Source: Hyphococcus sp. | GTDB taxonomy: Bacteria > Pseudomonadota > Alphaproteobacteria > Caulobacterales > Parvularculaceae | Assembly: GCA_028284345.1 (NCBI GenBank) | Contig: JANQRY010000003.1 | Span: 62,001 to 126,000, forward strand | Length of the DNA: 64,000 bases | Direction of reading: 5' to 3' | Shown: piece by piece, positions 42,133 to 51,142 of the stretch | Layout of the letters: each line of letters opens with the position of its first letter | Numbering within the stretch: the stretch's first letter is position 1 | Program-made: the position numbers and the translations under genes | Notes under the pieces: model-generated | Database searches by the model: none | Seen by the model: the letters and a program-made list of their open reading frames with translations, nothing else | What the model was told of the DNA's origin: nothing

Positions 42133-44448
42133 ATGACTAAAAAAACCATTCTCGCACAGGGCGCGTCCCTGTTTGCTATTGCGCTATCGCTTGGCGTTAC
42201 TTCGACCGCGGGGGCTCAGGACGACGAAAGCGCGGCGTCGCAGCGATCAAGCAGCGCGCGCGACGTCATTACGGTGACCGCGCAAAAACGCGAAACCACG
42301 CTGCAGGATACGGCGATCGCGATTTCCGCCTTTTCCGGGGGCTTGTTGGAGGATCGCGGCATCGACGATCTGTCCAATCTGCAATCCTATATTCCCAACC
42401 TGCACGTCGGTCAGGAGCAGGACGGTTTCCGCATCGCACTACGGGGCGTCGGGATTCAAGGAACGACGAGCATCACCGACCCAGGCGTCGCGTTTTATAT
42501 CGACAATTTATATATCCCGCGCCCGACAGGCGGCAGCGCGATCTTTTACGACCTCAATCGGATCGAGGTTCTGCGGGGGCCCCAAGGCACGCTTTACGGC
42601 CGAAACGCCACGGGCGGCGTCATCAACGTCATCTCGCAGGAACCTGAACACGAATTCGGCGGCAAGATCGGCTTCACCTATGGAAGCCGTGATCTCATCG
42701 AAGGGCGCGGCGTTTTAAATCTGCCGCTCACTGATGTAGCGGCCGCCCGCTTCTCCATCGTTCGGACGGAGGAAGACGGATATCTGGAAAATCTGTCAAC
42801 GCAGCCAGGAACGAGCGACTTACATGGCACCGACGGCGATTTGACGATCCGCGGCCAATTGTTGATCGAACCGAGCGACGACCTGAAAATCCTGCTTTCG
42901 TCCACCTATAGCGATCTCGACGGCACGGGCGCGCCCCTGAAATATGTCGAGCGCAATATCGGGGGGCCGCCGCCGACACGAGCGCTGCTGGGAACGCTTC
43001 CGCCAGACCTCACTGATCGGCGGCAAATTTTCAACGACAGCCCGACGTTTAACGACACGGAAACGATATCAGCGTTTGCGCGTGTCGAAAAAAGTTTCGA
43101 GTTTGTCGACGCCTTCCTGCAGGTCGGCGGTTTGTGGCAGGAAACGGACTTGCTGCAGGACGCGGACGGGTCGGACGTGCCCGTCGCCACATTCGGCAAG
43201 CAGTCTGAAAATGATGCCTACAGCGTGGAGTTTCGTCTGTCGTCGAATCACGACGGGCCGCTCGAATGGCTGGCGGGCCTCTACTATTTCACCGAAGACA
43301 CGTATATTGGCCGGGTCGTCACGCTGAACGGGTTGGTCTTCCCGCCCCCGCCGGCGCCGCCCTCAGGCGTTCTTATCAATCTGCCGAACTTTGCGCTGGA
43401 CGAGTTCGGCGAAAGCTCGACAATCGGCGGGTTTGCGTCGGCGACCTATTCGCTGTCGGATGACATCCGCGTGACGGGCGGCGTTCGGTATACCGCCGAC
43501 AAAAAAGGCGGATCGAACGAGACATTCTCGGTATTCGGCCAGCCGCTGCCCCCGCCCGTCGGGCCTCTTGAGCGAAAATTCGATCAGGTTACCTGGAAAG
43601 GCGGCCTGGAATACGACGCGGCGGAAAACGTTCTGCTCTACGCCAATGTCTCCTCCGGCTATAAAGCTGGCGGCTTCAACATTTCCGGCGGCGCGGCGCC
43701 GTACGATCCTGAAGAACTGATCGCATACGAGATCGGCATGAAGTCGAGCCCGCTTGACGGTCGCGCGCAGTTCAACGTCGATGCGTTTTACTATGATTAT
43801 AAAGACCTGCAGCTGTCGGCGGTTGTCCCGATCGGCGGCGTGCCGCAACAATTCGTAACCAACGCCGCGGCGACAACCGTCTACGGCGTAGAATTGGTCG
43901 GTCTTTACGAACTCACCGACGCGCTGCTCTTCACCGCGAGCTACTCTTATATCAATGCTGAATTTGACGAGTATTGTAATCGCGATGACCGGTTTGGAGA
44001 CCCGGGGCCGATGGACCTCAGTGAAGGCGCCTGCGCGTCTCTGGACCCGGCGCCCCCTCTTGCTCCCCTCGGCCTCGCCGATTTGAGCGGCAATATGCTG
44101 CCCTTTGTTTCGGAGCACACCCTCACGGCCGGACTGGAATACACGGCGGACTTGAATGGCGCGGGTGAAATTATCGCCGCTGTCAATACGTCGTGGCACA
44201 GCGAGTACTTTGTCCGGGAATTCAACGATCCGGTCGTTGACAGACAGGGACCCAATACAAAAACCGACATTACGGTCACCTATCTGCCGCCGAGTTCCGG
44301 ATTCTCCCTGACGGGATATGTCACGAATCTCGAAAATGAATCGGTGCTGAACAACAATCAGGTCAGCCCCGGTTTTGTCGGCACCAGCGCCGTTCAGACA
44401 TACAGCAGACCTCGCAGCTGGGGCATTCGTGTCGACTATGAATTCTAA
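42133..44448 (+). CDS. TonB-dependent outer-membrane receptor, paralog of 26330-28588
   Basis: 771 aa. Signal peptide to about residue 28 (VTSTAGA-QDD), TonB box-like DVITVTAQKRETTLQDT, plug with VLRGPQGTLYGRNATGGVINV, barrel ending IRVDYEF. It matches the other receptor almost segment for segment (GIDDLSNLQS, LHVGQEQDGF, GGSAIFYDLNRIEVLRG). Start ATG at 42133 is three codons after a GTG that is also possible. It heads an operon with a TAXI-like lipoprotein, an ABM-type protein, a flavin monooxygenase and an MFS permease, so the ligand is probably the aromatic substrate. Confidence 0.93.
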   Translation: MTKKTILAQGASLFAIALSLGVTSTAGAQDDESAASQRSSSARDVITVTAQKRETTLQDTAIAISAFSGGLLEDRGIDDLSNLQSYIPNLHVGQEQDGFRIALRGVGIQGTTSITDPGVAFYIDNLYIPRPTGGSAIFYDLNRIEVLRGPQGTLYGRNATGGVINVISQEPEHEFGGKIGFTYGSRDLIEGRGVLNLPLTDVAAARFSIVRTEEDGYLENLSTQPGTSDLHGTDGDLTIRGQLLIEPSDDLKILLSSTYSDLDGTGAPLKYVERNIGGPPPTRALLGTLPPDLTDRRQIFNDSPTFNDTETISAFARVEKSFEFVDAFLQVGGLWQETDLLQDADGSDVPVATFGKQSENDAYSVEFRLSSNHDGPLEWLAGLYYFTEDTYIGRVVTLNGLVFPPPPAPPSGVLINLPNFALDEFGESSTIGGFASATYSLSDDIRVTGGVRYTADKKGGSNETFSVFGQPLPPPVGPLERKFDQVTWKGGLEYDAAENVLLYANVSSGYKAGGFNISGGAAPYDPEELIAYEIGMKSSPLDGRAQFNVDAFYYDYKDLQLSAVVPIGGVPQQFVTNAAATTVYGVELVGLYELTDALLFTASYSYINAEFDEYCNRDDRFGDPGPMDLSEGACASLDPAPPLAPLGLADLSGNMLPFVSEHTLTAGLEYTADLNGAGEIIAAVNTSWHSEYFVREFNDPVVDRQGPNTKTDITVTYLPPSSGFSLTGYVTNLENESVLNNNQVSPGFVGTSAVQTYSRPRSWGIRVDYEF

Positions 44449-45556
44449 AATTGACGATTGGCCCTGCTTTGCGCAAACCGCATCTGAGTCTGCAAAAAGC
44501 AGGGCCCGCGTCCATTTTGGCGATTTAATTAGTATAAAGACAGTATCCTATTGTATTGCTACGGTTGTGGTCGCAGCAATAATCACCGGATGCGCCGCGT
44601 TGGAGCAATCCTCCCGCTCGAGTCACGCGACGCATCCGGCTCTATCCATTTATTCGCCCGCCGCGCCGCCAATCGTCCTGTGGTCGATAAACGAAGAGAT
44701 CGGCGAGACGTTGGAGACTTGCGGCGCCGGGCGCGATGTCGAAACAATTGCGCAAGCCCTGCCGGACTCCGTCAACGCCATCGGAAAAATGCCTGATCGC
44801 GCCGCGCATCTTCCAATCGTCACAACCATCGATTTTTCGCCAGCGGTAAAAGGAACGGGCCCCGCCTGGCACGCTTACGAACGGCCGCATGAAGAGTTGA
44901 AATTTGTCGCCAGTCTTTACGAAGTCGGCATCGGGGTCATGGTTTTCGATGAAAACATCCGCACGCCGAACGACCTGATCGGAAAAACAATCGCCTTGCC
45001 GCGCCGACCCAGCAGTTTGCGGGTTATGGCCGAAGCGTTGCTTCGCGACGGCTGGAACATTCTCGACAAGGTTGAGGTGTTGGACGATCTGGGCCCACGA
45101 GACATCGCCGCCGCCATTGCCGAAGGACGCGTTGACGCCACCACCTGGAATATGATGGTGGAAACGCCTGACGGCATGCGCCCTCTCCTGCCGGGCGCCA
45201 TGAAGGCCGGCCGCTGGCTGTCCGTCGATGAAACGCACATTGACCAAATCAACGCCAAAAACGATTTCACAACGGCCGCCGTCGTCATTGACGTCGAAAG
45301 CGCCTCGTCTGAGAGCGAAACGCTCGAAAACGCGACGCTGCTGTCTTTCCGGCAGGCGCTGGCGGCATGGTCGGCGACCGACGACAAGCAGGTTGAAGCC
45401 ATTCTTCAATGTCTCGAAACGGCGCATGGGGCGCGCGCCGAGAGCGCCGTCGTCATGAATGACTGGCCCGGTCTTGCGGAAACGACCGTCCACCCGGCGG
45501 CGCTCGAATTCTACCGCCGATCAAACCCCGACTTTTTAAAGAACGCCGAATACTAA
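44438..45556 (+). CDS. TAXI-like periplasmic-binding lipoprotein, paralog of 25273-26340
   Basis: 372 aa. Lipobox IITGC gives lipid Cys52. Mature sequence LSIYSPAAPPIVLW, LPIVTTIDFSPA, SLYEVGIGVMVFD, LRVMAEALLRDGW, GRVDATTWNMM lines up with the lipoprotein at 25273 along its length. As there, the ATG overlaps the last 11 nt of the TonB receptor gene and the polar segment before the lipobox is long (about 35 residues). No permease partner is present. Proposed role: periplasmic acceptor for the receptor's ligand (inference). Confidence 0.75.
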   Translation: MNSKIDDWPCFAQTASESAKSRARVHFGDLISIKTVSYCIATVVVAAIITGCAALEQSSRSSHATHPALSIYSPAAPPIVLWSINEEIGETLETCGAGRDVETIAQALPDSVNAIGKMPDRAAHLPIVTTIDFSPAVKGTGPAWHAYERPHEELKFVASLYEVGIGVMVFDENIRTPNDLIGKTIALPRRPSSLRVMAEALLRDGWNILDKVEVLDDLGPRDIAAAIAEGRVDATTWNMMVETPDGMRPLLPGAMKAGRWLSVDETHIDQINAKNDFTTAAVVIDVESASSESETLENATLLSFRQALAAWSATDDKQVEAILQCLETAHGARAESAVVMNDWPGLAETTVHPAALEFYRRSNPDFLKNAEY

Positions 45557-45585
45557 CGCGGCCGTTGCATCAGAAAGGACGAAAC

Positions 45586-45918
45586 ATGAATCACGAGCAG
45601 TTCGCGATTTGGGCCACGATGGAGGCTTTGCCCGGCAAAGAGGATGACGCCCGTGAATTTTTACGGGAAGCGGCGCGCCGCCTCGGAAGCGAGCCCGGAA
45701 CGACGAATTTTTACGCCCTTGAAATCGGCGACGGCAAGTTCGCCATCTTCAACATGTTTATTGACGAGGCCGCGCTGCAGGCGCACGTCAATGGCGACGT
45801 CGCGAACTGGGTTCGTGACTCTCGGGAAGGCCTTTTTGTCAGGGATTACGATATCACTCGGACGGAGGTTATCACGACCACGCTTGCTGAAATGGCGCAG
45901 GCGAAGCAGGCGGTATAA
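45586..45918 (+). CDS. antibiotic-biosynthesis-monooxygenase (ABM) domain protein
   Basis: 110 aa ferredoxin-like dimeric alpha/beta barrel: FAIWATMEALPGKEDDAREFL, GTTNFYALEIGDGKFAIFN and a final helix, typical of the ABM/quinol monooxygenase group. AAAGGA stands before the ATG at 45586. Members can oxygenate quinols or act as small stabilising enzymes; context (next gene is a flavin hydroxylase) suggests handling of a hydroxylated aromatic intermediate. Confidence 0.75.
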   Translation: MNHEQFAIWATMEALPGKEDDAREFLREAARRLGSEPGTTNFYALEIGDGKFAIFNMFIDEAALQAHVNGDVANWVRDSREGLFVRDYDITRTEVITTTLAEMAQAKQAV

Positions 45919-45951
45919 AAGGTCAGAAGCGTCGTAGCGGGAAACGGAAAC

Positions 45952-47634
45952 ATGTCAAACTCAGCTTTGGACTGCGAAGTCCTGGTCGTAGGCGCGGGTC
46001 CGACAGGACTTATCGCCGCGGACCTTCTCAAAAGATCCGGCGTTGACGTTCGCATTGTCGAAATGCGCGCCGAAGCCACGCGCGAGTCTCGCGCCTTTGC
46101 GGTACAGGCGCGCACGCTCGAACTGATGCAGTCTATGGGGCTGGCCGACCAAATGCTGGCGAACGGCGTGATGACAACCGCCGTCCAAATGCACGTTCAA
46201 GGCAAGTTTGTCGGCGGGATGAACACGGACCGCGCCAATGCGCCGGACACTCCGTTCCCCTATATCCTCATGATCGCGCAATCGGAAACCGAGCGAATTC
46301 TCATCGAAGACCTCGCCGCGCTCGGCGTCGAGGTGGAGCGCGGATTGGAAGCGACGGAGCTGCACCAGGACGCAGACGGCGCCGTCGCAACGCTGCGAGA
46401 CGACGCCGGCGCGACATCGACAATTCGATGCGCTTACATCGTCGGCGCCGACGGGTCGCGAAGCGTCGTGCGCGAGGCCGCAAATATTGATTTCAGCGGC
46501 GGCACTTATGCGCAGAACTTCCTGCTCGCCGACTGCAAGGTTGACTGGCCGCTCGACCATCATCATTTCCGCGTCTTCATGAACGGTCGGCGCACCGGTT
46601 TGTTCCTGCCGCTGGGCGGCAGCAACCTTTCCCGCGTCATGGCGACGGACCTCACCTCTGATATAGACGATAACGCCAGCACGCCGCTGCCGCTCGATCT
46701 GACAGAGCTCCAGGACGCGTTCGAAAAGTCGATTTGCTTGCCTGCGAAACTCTCCGATCCCATTTGGGTGACCCGGTATCGCGCGCATCACCGCGCCGCG
46801 GAAAAGTATCGCGCCGGGCGCTTCTTCCTCGCCGGCGACGCCGCGCATATTCACTCGCCAGCCGGCGGACAAGGCATGAACACCGGATTGCAGGACGCGG
46901 CCAATCTCGCCTGGAAGCTCGGGGCCGTCCTGCGCCGCGGCGCTGACGACGAACTGCTCGACAATTATCACGACGAGCGCAAACCGGTGGGCGAAATGTT
47001 GTTGCGCACGACCGGCAAACTCTTCACCGCCGCTGCGGGCCAGTCCGGCTGGAAAGCATCGATCCGCGATCTCGCTGCGAAAACGTTTTTGCCGATTGTA
47101 ACCCGGGCGTCAAAATTCCATCGCAAGGGGTTTGGCAACGTTTCCGAACGCAACATCAGCTACGATCTCAGCCGCTATGTCGGCGAAGGGCCGCGCTGGC
47201 CAAGCGAGGGGCCGCGCGCTGGCGAACGCGCGCCGAACGTGCGCATTAACAATGACCTGGACATGTTTGAACTCCTCAAAGGATATCAGTTCAACATCGT
47301 CGCGTTCTCTCGCCTGCCATTGAGTTCAGACGAGTCCGGCAAAGTGCGCGAACGCCTCAAAGCGCTTACGGACGAATTTTCCTTTGCCGGTTCGCATCTC
47401 ATCGCGAGAACCGCGTTCGGCTTTGATGAGAACTGTATCTTTGCCAACGGCCCGGACGTTTTCGATTGTTACGGGGTCGACAGTGCTGAGAACAACCAGG
47501 TCGTTTACCTCATTCGCCCGGACAATTATGTTGCATGGCGCATGACGGGCTTTGATTTTGACGCCTGCCGCCGCTTCCTGAAAGAATTCGGCGCGCACGC
47601 GACGTCGGCGCAACGACAAATCGCTGCGGAGTGA
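45952..47634 (+). CDS. class A flavoprotein aromatic hydroxylase, MhpA-like
   Basis: 560 aa. FAD motif GAGPTGLIAADLL near residue 13, ESRAFAVQARTLELM about 45, DG motif IVGADGSRSVVREA about 163 and GD motif FLAGDAAHIHSPAGGQGMNTG about 295, followed by a C-terminal thioredoxin-like domain (about 440-555) ending in RPDNYVAWRM, as in MhpA and phenol hydroxylases. It adds a hydroxyl to a phenolic ring using NAD(P)H and O2, which would prepare the catechol for one of the extradiol enzymes. Third gene after the TonB receptor. Confidence 0.9.
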   Translation: MSNSALDCEVLVVGAGPTGLIAADLLKRSGVDVRIVEMRAEATRESRAFAVQARTLELMQSMGLADQMLANGVMTTAVQMHVQGKFVGGMNTDRANAPDTPFPYILMIAQSETERILIEDLAALGVEVERGLEATELHQDADGAVATLRDDAGATSTIRCAYIVGADGSRSVVREAANIDFSGGTYAQNFLLADCKVDWPLDHHHFRVFMNGRRTGLFLPLGGSNLSRVMATDLTSDIDDNASTPLPLDLTELQDAFEKSICLPAKLSDPIWVTRYRAHHRAAEKYRAGRFFLAGDAAHIHSPAGGQGMNTGLQDAANLAWKLGAVLRRGADDELLDNYHDERKPVGEMLLRTTGKLFTAAAGQSGWKASIRDLAAKTFLPIVTRASKFHRKGFGNVSERNISYDLSRYVGEGPRWPSEGPRAGERAPNVRINNDLDMFELLKGYQFNIVAFSRLPLSSDESGKVRERLKALTDEFSFAGSHLIARTAFGFDENCIFANGPDVFDCYGVDSAENNQVVYLIRPDNYVAWRMTGFDFDACRRFLKEFGAHATSAQRQIAAE

Positions 47635-47661
47635 GCGGCGCTTCTCACAGTCGGGACCCGC

Positions 47662-48996
47662 ATGGCTAATCCCGCGCGGGTCAGCGCCGCCCTGGATGAC
47701 GCGCCTTTTACGGCCTATCGCAGTCTTGCGATCGGTCTTTGCATTTGCGTCGCCATAATTGACGGGTTTGATTTCGTCGCCATGGGCGTTGTCGCGCCGA
47801 TGATGATGCGCGACCTTCAATTCTCCCACGCAGAGCTTGGCGCGATCCTGGCGCTGACGCAGATCGGCGCCGCTATCGGCGCCCTTGCGCTCGGCAAGGC
47901 CGCCGACCGGTTCGGCCGCAAACGCCTTATCATCATTTCGCTGTTGCTGATCGCGCTGTTTACATGGCTGACAGCGGTCGCTTCGTCATTTGAAGAATTG
48001 CTGGTTGTTCGCTTCCTAGTCGGCCTCGCCCTCACCGGCGCCCTGCCCGCTACGCTGGCGCTGACGTCGGAACTGGCGCCGGCGCGTTTTCGCGCGACCA
48101 TCGTGTCTCTCGCCGTGGCGGGCTTTCCCATGGGCGCGGCGATCGGCAGTCTCGCCGGCGGCGTCATCGCGGAAACCTACGTCTGGCAGGCGGTCTTTTA
48201 TGTCGGCGCCGCGCTGGCGCTGGCGCTCGCTGCTGTTATTTATGTCGCCTTGCCGGAATCGCCGCGTTTTCTCGCCCTTAACGACAATCGCGGGCAACGT
48301 ATGAAGGCGGCAATGGCGCGCCTTACGCCCCGCGTCAATGTCGACACGCTTTGGCTGCCAATATCGAAGGACAAAGCGCCCCATTCGGATGTCGCGCAGG
48401 CGCGGACGCCCGCATCGATCCGCGCGCTTTTCGCCAGGGAATTTTCAACGCCGACGATCATGTTGTGGACGCTGCTATTCTGCAGCGGCGTTCTTTCCAA
48501 CGTGACGCTAGTCTGGCTGCCGACGATCTTCGACCAGGCGGGACTATCAGTCGGCTATGCGTCGCGCATTGTCGGGGCCATCAATATCGGCGCGGTTCTG
48601 GGCATGGCGTCGGCAGGACGCATTCTTGAAAGCGTCGGCCCGCGCCTTACCATTGGCGCGGCGTTTCTCGTTGCCGCCGTTGCAACCGTTCTCCTCGGAT
48701 CTGCGCACGCAGCCGGTTTCGCGCCGGCCATCGCCGCTATCATGGGGTTCTTTCTCGGCATCACTACATCGGCCGGTTACGCCTTGTCGGCGCTGATCTA
48801 TCCGAGCGCCATTCGGTCGACCGGGGTTGGCGGGGGCGCCGCGGCGCTGCGGATCGGAACCGTCGTCGCGCCCGTCATCATGCCGGCGCTTCTTGCTTTC
48901 GCGCTTTCCGTGCAATGGACGTTTGTCGCCATCGCCTTCGTCCCGTTGCTCGCCGGAATATTGGCCAGCCGGTTTACCATCGCTTACGACCGATAG
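47662..48996 (+). CDS. MFS aromatic acid:H+ symporter (AAHS family)
   Basis: 444 aa with twelve predicted membrane helices. DGFDFVAMGVVAP in helix 1, GKAADRFGRKRLI in the first loop and the equivalent loop after helix 7 are AAHS hallmarks (PcaK, BenK, MhpT types). It brings the aromatic acid across the inner membrane, complementing the TonB receptor in the same operon. Last gene of the 42133-48996 operon; an 8-bp stem lies just after it. Confidence 0.88.
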   Translation: MANPARVSAALDDAPFTAYRSLAIGLCICVAIIDGFDFVAMGVVAPMMMRDLQFSHAELGAILALTQIGAAIGALALGKAADRFGRKRLIIISLLLIALFTWLTAVASSFEELLVVRFLVGLALTGALPATLALTSELAPARFRATIVSLAVAGFPMGAAIGSLAGGVIAETYVWQAVFYVGAALALALAAVIYVALPESPRFLALNDNRGQRMKAAMARLTPRVNVDTLWLPISKDKAPHSDVAQARTPASIRALFAREFSTPTIMLWTLLFCSGVLSNVTLVWLPTIFDQAGLSVGYASRIVGAINIGAVLGMASAGRILESVGPRLTIGAAFLVAAVATVLLGSAHAAGFAPAIAAIMGFFLGITTSAGYALSALIYPSAIRSTGVGGGAAALRIGTVVAPVIMPALLAFALSVQWTFVAIAFVPLLAGILASRFTIAYDR

Positions 48997-49004
48997 GCGC
49001 CCCG

Positions 49005-49027
49005 CGCCGTCGTCCGCAGCGACGGCG
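49005..49027. terminator. bidirectional terminator-like stem between convergent genes
   Basis: CGCCGTCG (49005-49012) and CGACGGCG (49020-49027) form a perfect 8-bp stem with a 7-base loop, between the ends of the MFS gene and an SDR gene. There is no strong T-run on either side, so efficiency is uncertain. Confidence 0.5.
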
Positions 49028-49031
49028 ACCC

Positions 49032-49781
49032 TCACGTCATATAGCGGCCGCCGTCAACGAAGACCGTTTGACCGGTCATGTAGCCGCATTCCAAAATCGC
49101 GCGACAGACATGGGCGATTTCTTCGGGCCGGCCAACCCGTTTCATCGGCATCGATTCGGGGGAAGGAAAGTTAAGGCCCGTAAGCATATCGCTTTCGACG
49201 GGTCCAGGAGCGATGGCGTTCGCCGTTACGCCATACTCGCGAAGAGACAGCGCATAAAAATGCATCATGCCGATCACGCCCGCCTTTGACGCGGCGTAGG
49301 CCGACGAAACGACGCCGCCGACAGCCGCCGCGACCGACGACAGAAAGATCAGCCGGCCGAAGCCCTGATCACGCATATCGCCGATGACCGCCTGCGACGC
49401 CAGAAACGCGCTCCGCACGTTCACCGCCATCGTACGGTCGAAATCCGCGGCGGTCGCCTCGAAGACGTCAGCGGCGACGCCCACCCCGGCGTTGTTGACG
49501 AGAACGGTAACCGGTCCGAGGGCGGCCTTGGCCTCTGACGCCATGGCCTTAACATCGTCCTCGCTCGAAACATCGGCGGCGATCATCATCGCCCGCCCGC
49601 CCGACCGCTCGATCGCCTCCACCGTATCGGCGGCGCCGTCGCGGTCGGCGCGGTAGACCACGGTTACAGCGAGGCCGGCTGCCGCCAGTTCCATGGCGAT
49701 CGCCTTGCCAATGCCCCTGCTGGCGCCCGTGACGAGCGCATGACGGCCCGCCCACATGTCATTCGGCGCGCGCTCAGTCAT
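49032..49781 (-). CDS. short-chain dehydrogenase/reductase
   Basis: 249 aa. TGASRGIGKAIAMEL near residue 18, VNNAGVG about 92, catalytic SSVAA...YAASK about 150-165 and FVDGG at the C-terminus: a complete classical SDR, unlike the one at 29204. It lies 18 nt after the small four-cysteine gene and ends the minus-strand run that includes BKACE. Likely substrates are a hydroxy or oxo intermediate of the pathway. Confidence 0.9.
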   Translation of the reverse strand: MTERAPNDMWAGRHALVTGASRGIGKAIAMELAAAGLAVTVVYRADRDGAADTVEAIERSGGRAMMIAADVSSEDDVKAMASEAKAALGPVTVLVNNAGVGVAADVFEATAADFDRTMAVNVRSAFLASQAVIGDMRDQGFGRLIFLSSVAAAVGGVVSSAYAASKAGVIGMMHFYALSLREYGVTANAIAPGPVESDMLTGLNFPSPESMPMKRVGRPEEIAHVCRAILECGYMTGQTVFVDGGRYMT

Positions 49782-49799
49782 GGCGCTGCATTGCGAGCC

Positions 49800-50063
49800 C
49801 TAGCGCGACACGCAAGGGCCGATCGCCTCCTTCAACGCCCCCGGCGCAGCCTCGAAATCCGCCGGCGTTTCCAGTTCGAGATAGGCCGCGGCGAGATCAG
49901 CGTCATCCCCGATTGCGTCGACGATGCAGGCGCAAGGTTCGTCTGAAATGCCGTTGTTTTCCGCAAACCCGCTGCAATGACCGGCCACGTCGTCGCCCGC
50001 GCTCGCGGCGAGCCCTGCGCCGGCGGCGCAAACAAAGGCCGTCAACCCCACGATTAATCGCAT
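49800..50063 (-). CDS. small exported four-cysteine protein, GISDEPCAC family, copy 2
   Basis: 87 aa. Signal peptide of about 22 residues (AAGAGLAASA), mature acidic domain with cysteines 30, 44, 46 and 84. The core GISDEPCACIVDAI and the spacing match the copy at 24983-25258 (C-x13-C-x-C-x37/38-C), while the rest has diverged. It lies between BKACE and SDR genes, so the family follows the catabolic operons. No known family recognised; periplasmic location predicted. Confidence 0.75.
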   Translation of the reverse strand: MRLIVGLTAFVCAAGAGLAASAGDDVAGHCSGFAENNGISDEPCACIVDAIGDDADLAAAYLELETPADFEAAPGALKEAIGPCVSR

Positions 50064-50094
50064 ATCTATTCTCCCTGTTGTGATTGGCGAGCGT

Positions 50095-51030
50095 TCAAAA
50101 CTGAACGCGGTCGCCGCCTTTTAAACCGAGCATCTCGCGCGCGTCATCCGGACTGGCAATCTCAAAACCCAACTCTTCCGCGATACGCCGAACCTTCTCC
50201 ACCTGTTGGGCGTTGGAGGTTGCGAGCTCGCCGCGATCATAGAAAAGCGAATCCTCAAGGCCGACGCGCACATTGCCGCCCATCATCATGCCCTGCGTCG
50301 CCAGGGGCATCTGCGCGCGACCGGCGCCAAGCACGGACCATTGATAGTCGTCGCCAAACAACCGGTCCGCCGTGCGTTTCATGAAGACAAGATTGTCAAT
50401 GTCCGGACCAATGCCGCCGAGGATGCCCAAAACAAACTGAATGAAGATCGGCGGCTTGAACAGGCCGCTGTTTACGCAAAATTTCAGATTATAAAGATGC
50501 CCGACGTCGTAGCATTCATGTTCGAACTTCACCTTGTGATCGCCGCCCAGTTGGCGCGCAACCTTTGCGATATCCTCAAAGGTGTTGCGAAAAATGTAAG
50601 TGTCGGACTTTCGAATATAGTCTTCTTCCCAGTCAAATTTCCAATCGGAATATTTATCCGCTAACGGATGGAAAGAAAAATTCATGCTGCCCATATTGAG
50701 CGAACACATCTCCGGCGAGGCGTATTTCGCCGGCGCCATGCGGTCTTCGATTGACGTTTTGAGGCTACCGCCGGTGGAAATATTGACCACGGCGTTGGTC
50801 CCCTGCTTGATGATCGGCAGGAACGCGGCGAAATCATTGGGCGCAATCGAGATCGAGCCGTCGATTGGGTTGCGCGCATGGAGATGCAGAACCGCCGCGC
50901 CGGCATCGGCGGCGTCTATCGCATGGCGCGCAATATCCTCCGGTCTGTACGGGAGCGCATCCGACATGGTCGGCGTGTGGATCGCGCCCGTGACCGCGCA
51001 GGTGATGATGACTTTTCGGTTTTTGGGCAT
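50095..51030 (-). CDS. beta-keto acid cleavage enzyme (BKACE family)
   Basis: 311 aa TIM barrel. VIITCAVTGAIHTP near residue 7, AVLHLHARNP about 46 (zinc-binding histidines), NISTGGS about 84 and the C-terminal GLEDSLFYDRGELATSN match the BKACE (3-keto-5-aminohexanoate cleavage enzyme) superfamily. These enzymes react a beta-keto acid with acetyl-CoA to give acetoacetate and a new CoA ester. A role late in ring breakdown, or on a carnitine-like or keto-acid side product, is plausible. An AT-rich gap of 112 bp separates it from lysR. Confidence 0.9.
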   Translation of the reverse strand: MPKNRKVIITCAVTGAIHTPTMSDALPYRPEDIARHAIDAADAGAAVLHLHARNPIDGSISIAPNDFAAFLPIIKQGTNAVVNISTGGSLKTSIEDRMAPAKYASPEMCSLNMGSMNFSFHPLADKYSDWKFDWEEDYIRKSDTYIFRNTFEDIAKVARQLGGDHKVKFEHECYDVGHLYNLKFCVNSGLFKPPIFIQFVLGILGGIGPDIDNLVFMKRTADRLFGDDYQWSVLGAGRAQMPLATQGMMMGGNVRVGLEDSLFYDRGELATSNAQQVEKVRRIAEELGFEIASPDDAREMLGLKGGDRVQF

Positions 51031-51142
51031 GCGAGCCCTTTGCCTTCCCTCGTCCGCGCCATCATACGCGGCAAAGGTCGCGCGTCAGAAATTTGATTTC
51101 GCGATAGGATATATAATTCGGGAGTATAGCTTGCCCGGGCGA

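Noticed and set aside
43363-44199. 278-codon minus-strand frame opposite the second TonB receptor
   Set aside because: The plus strand encodes a full receptor with signal peptide, plug and terminal Phe.
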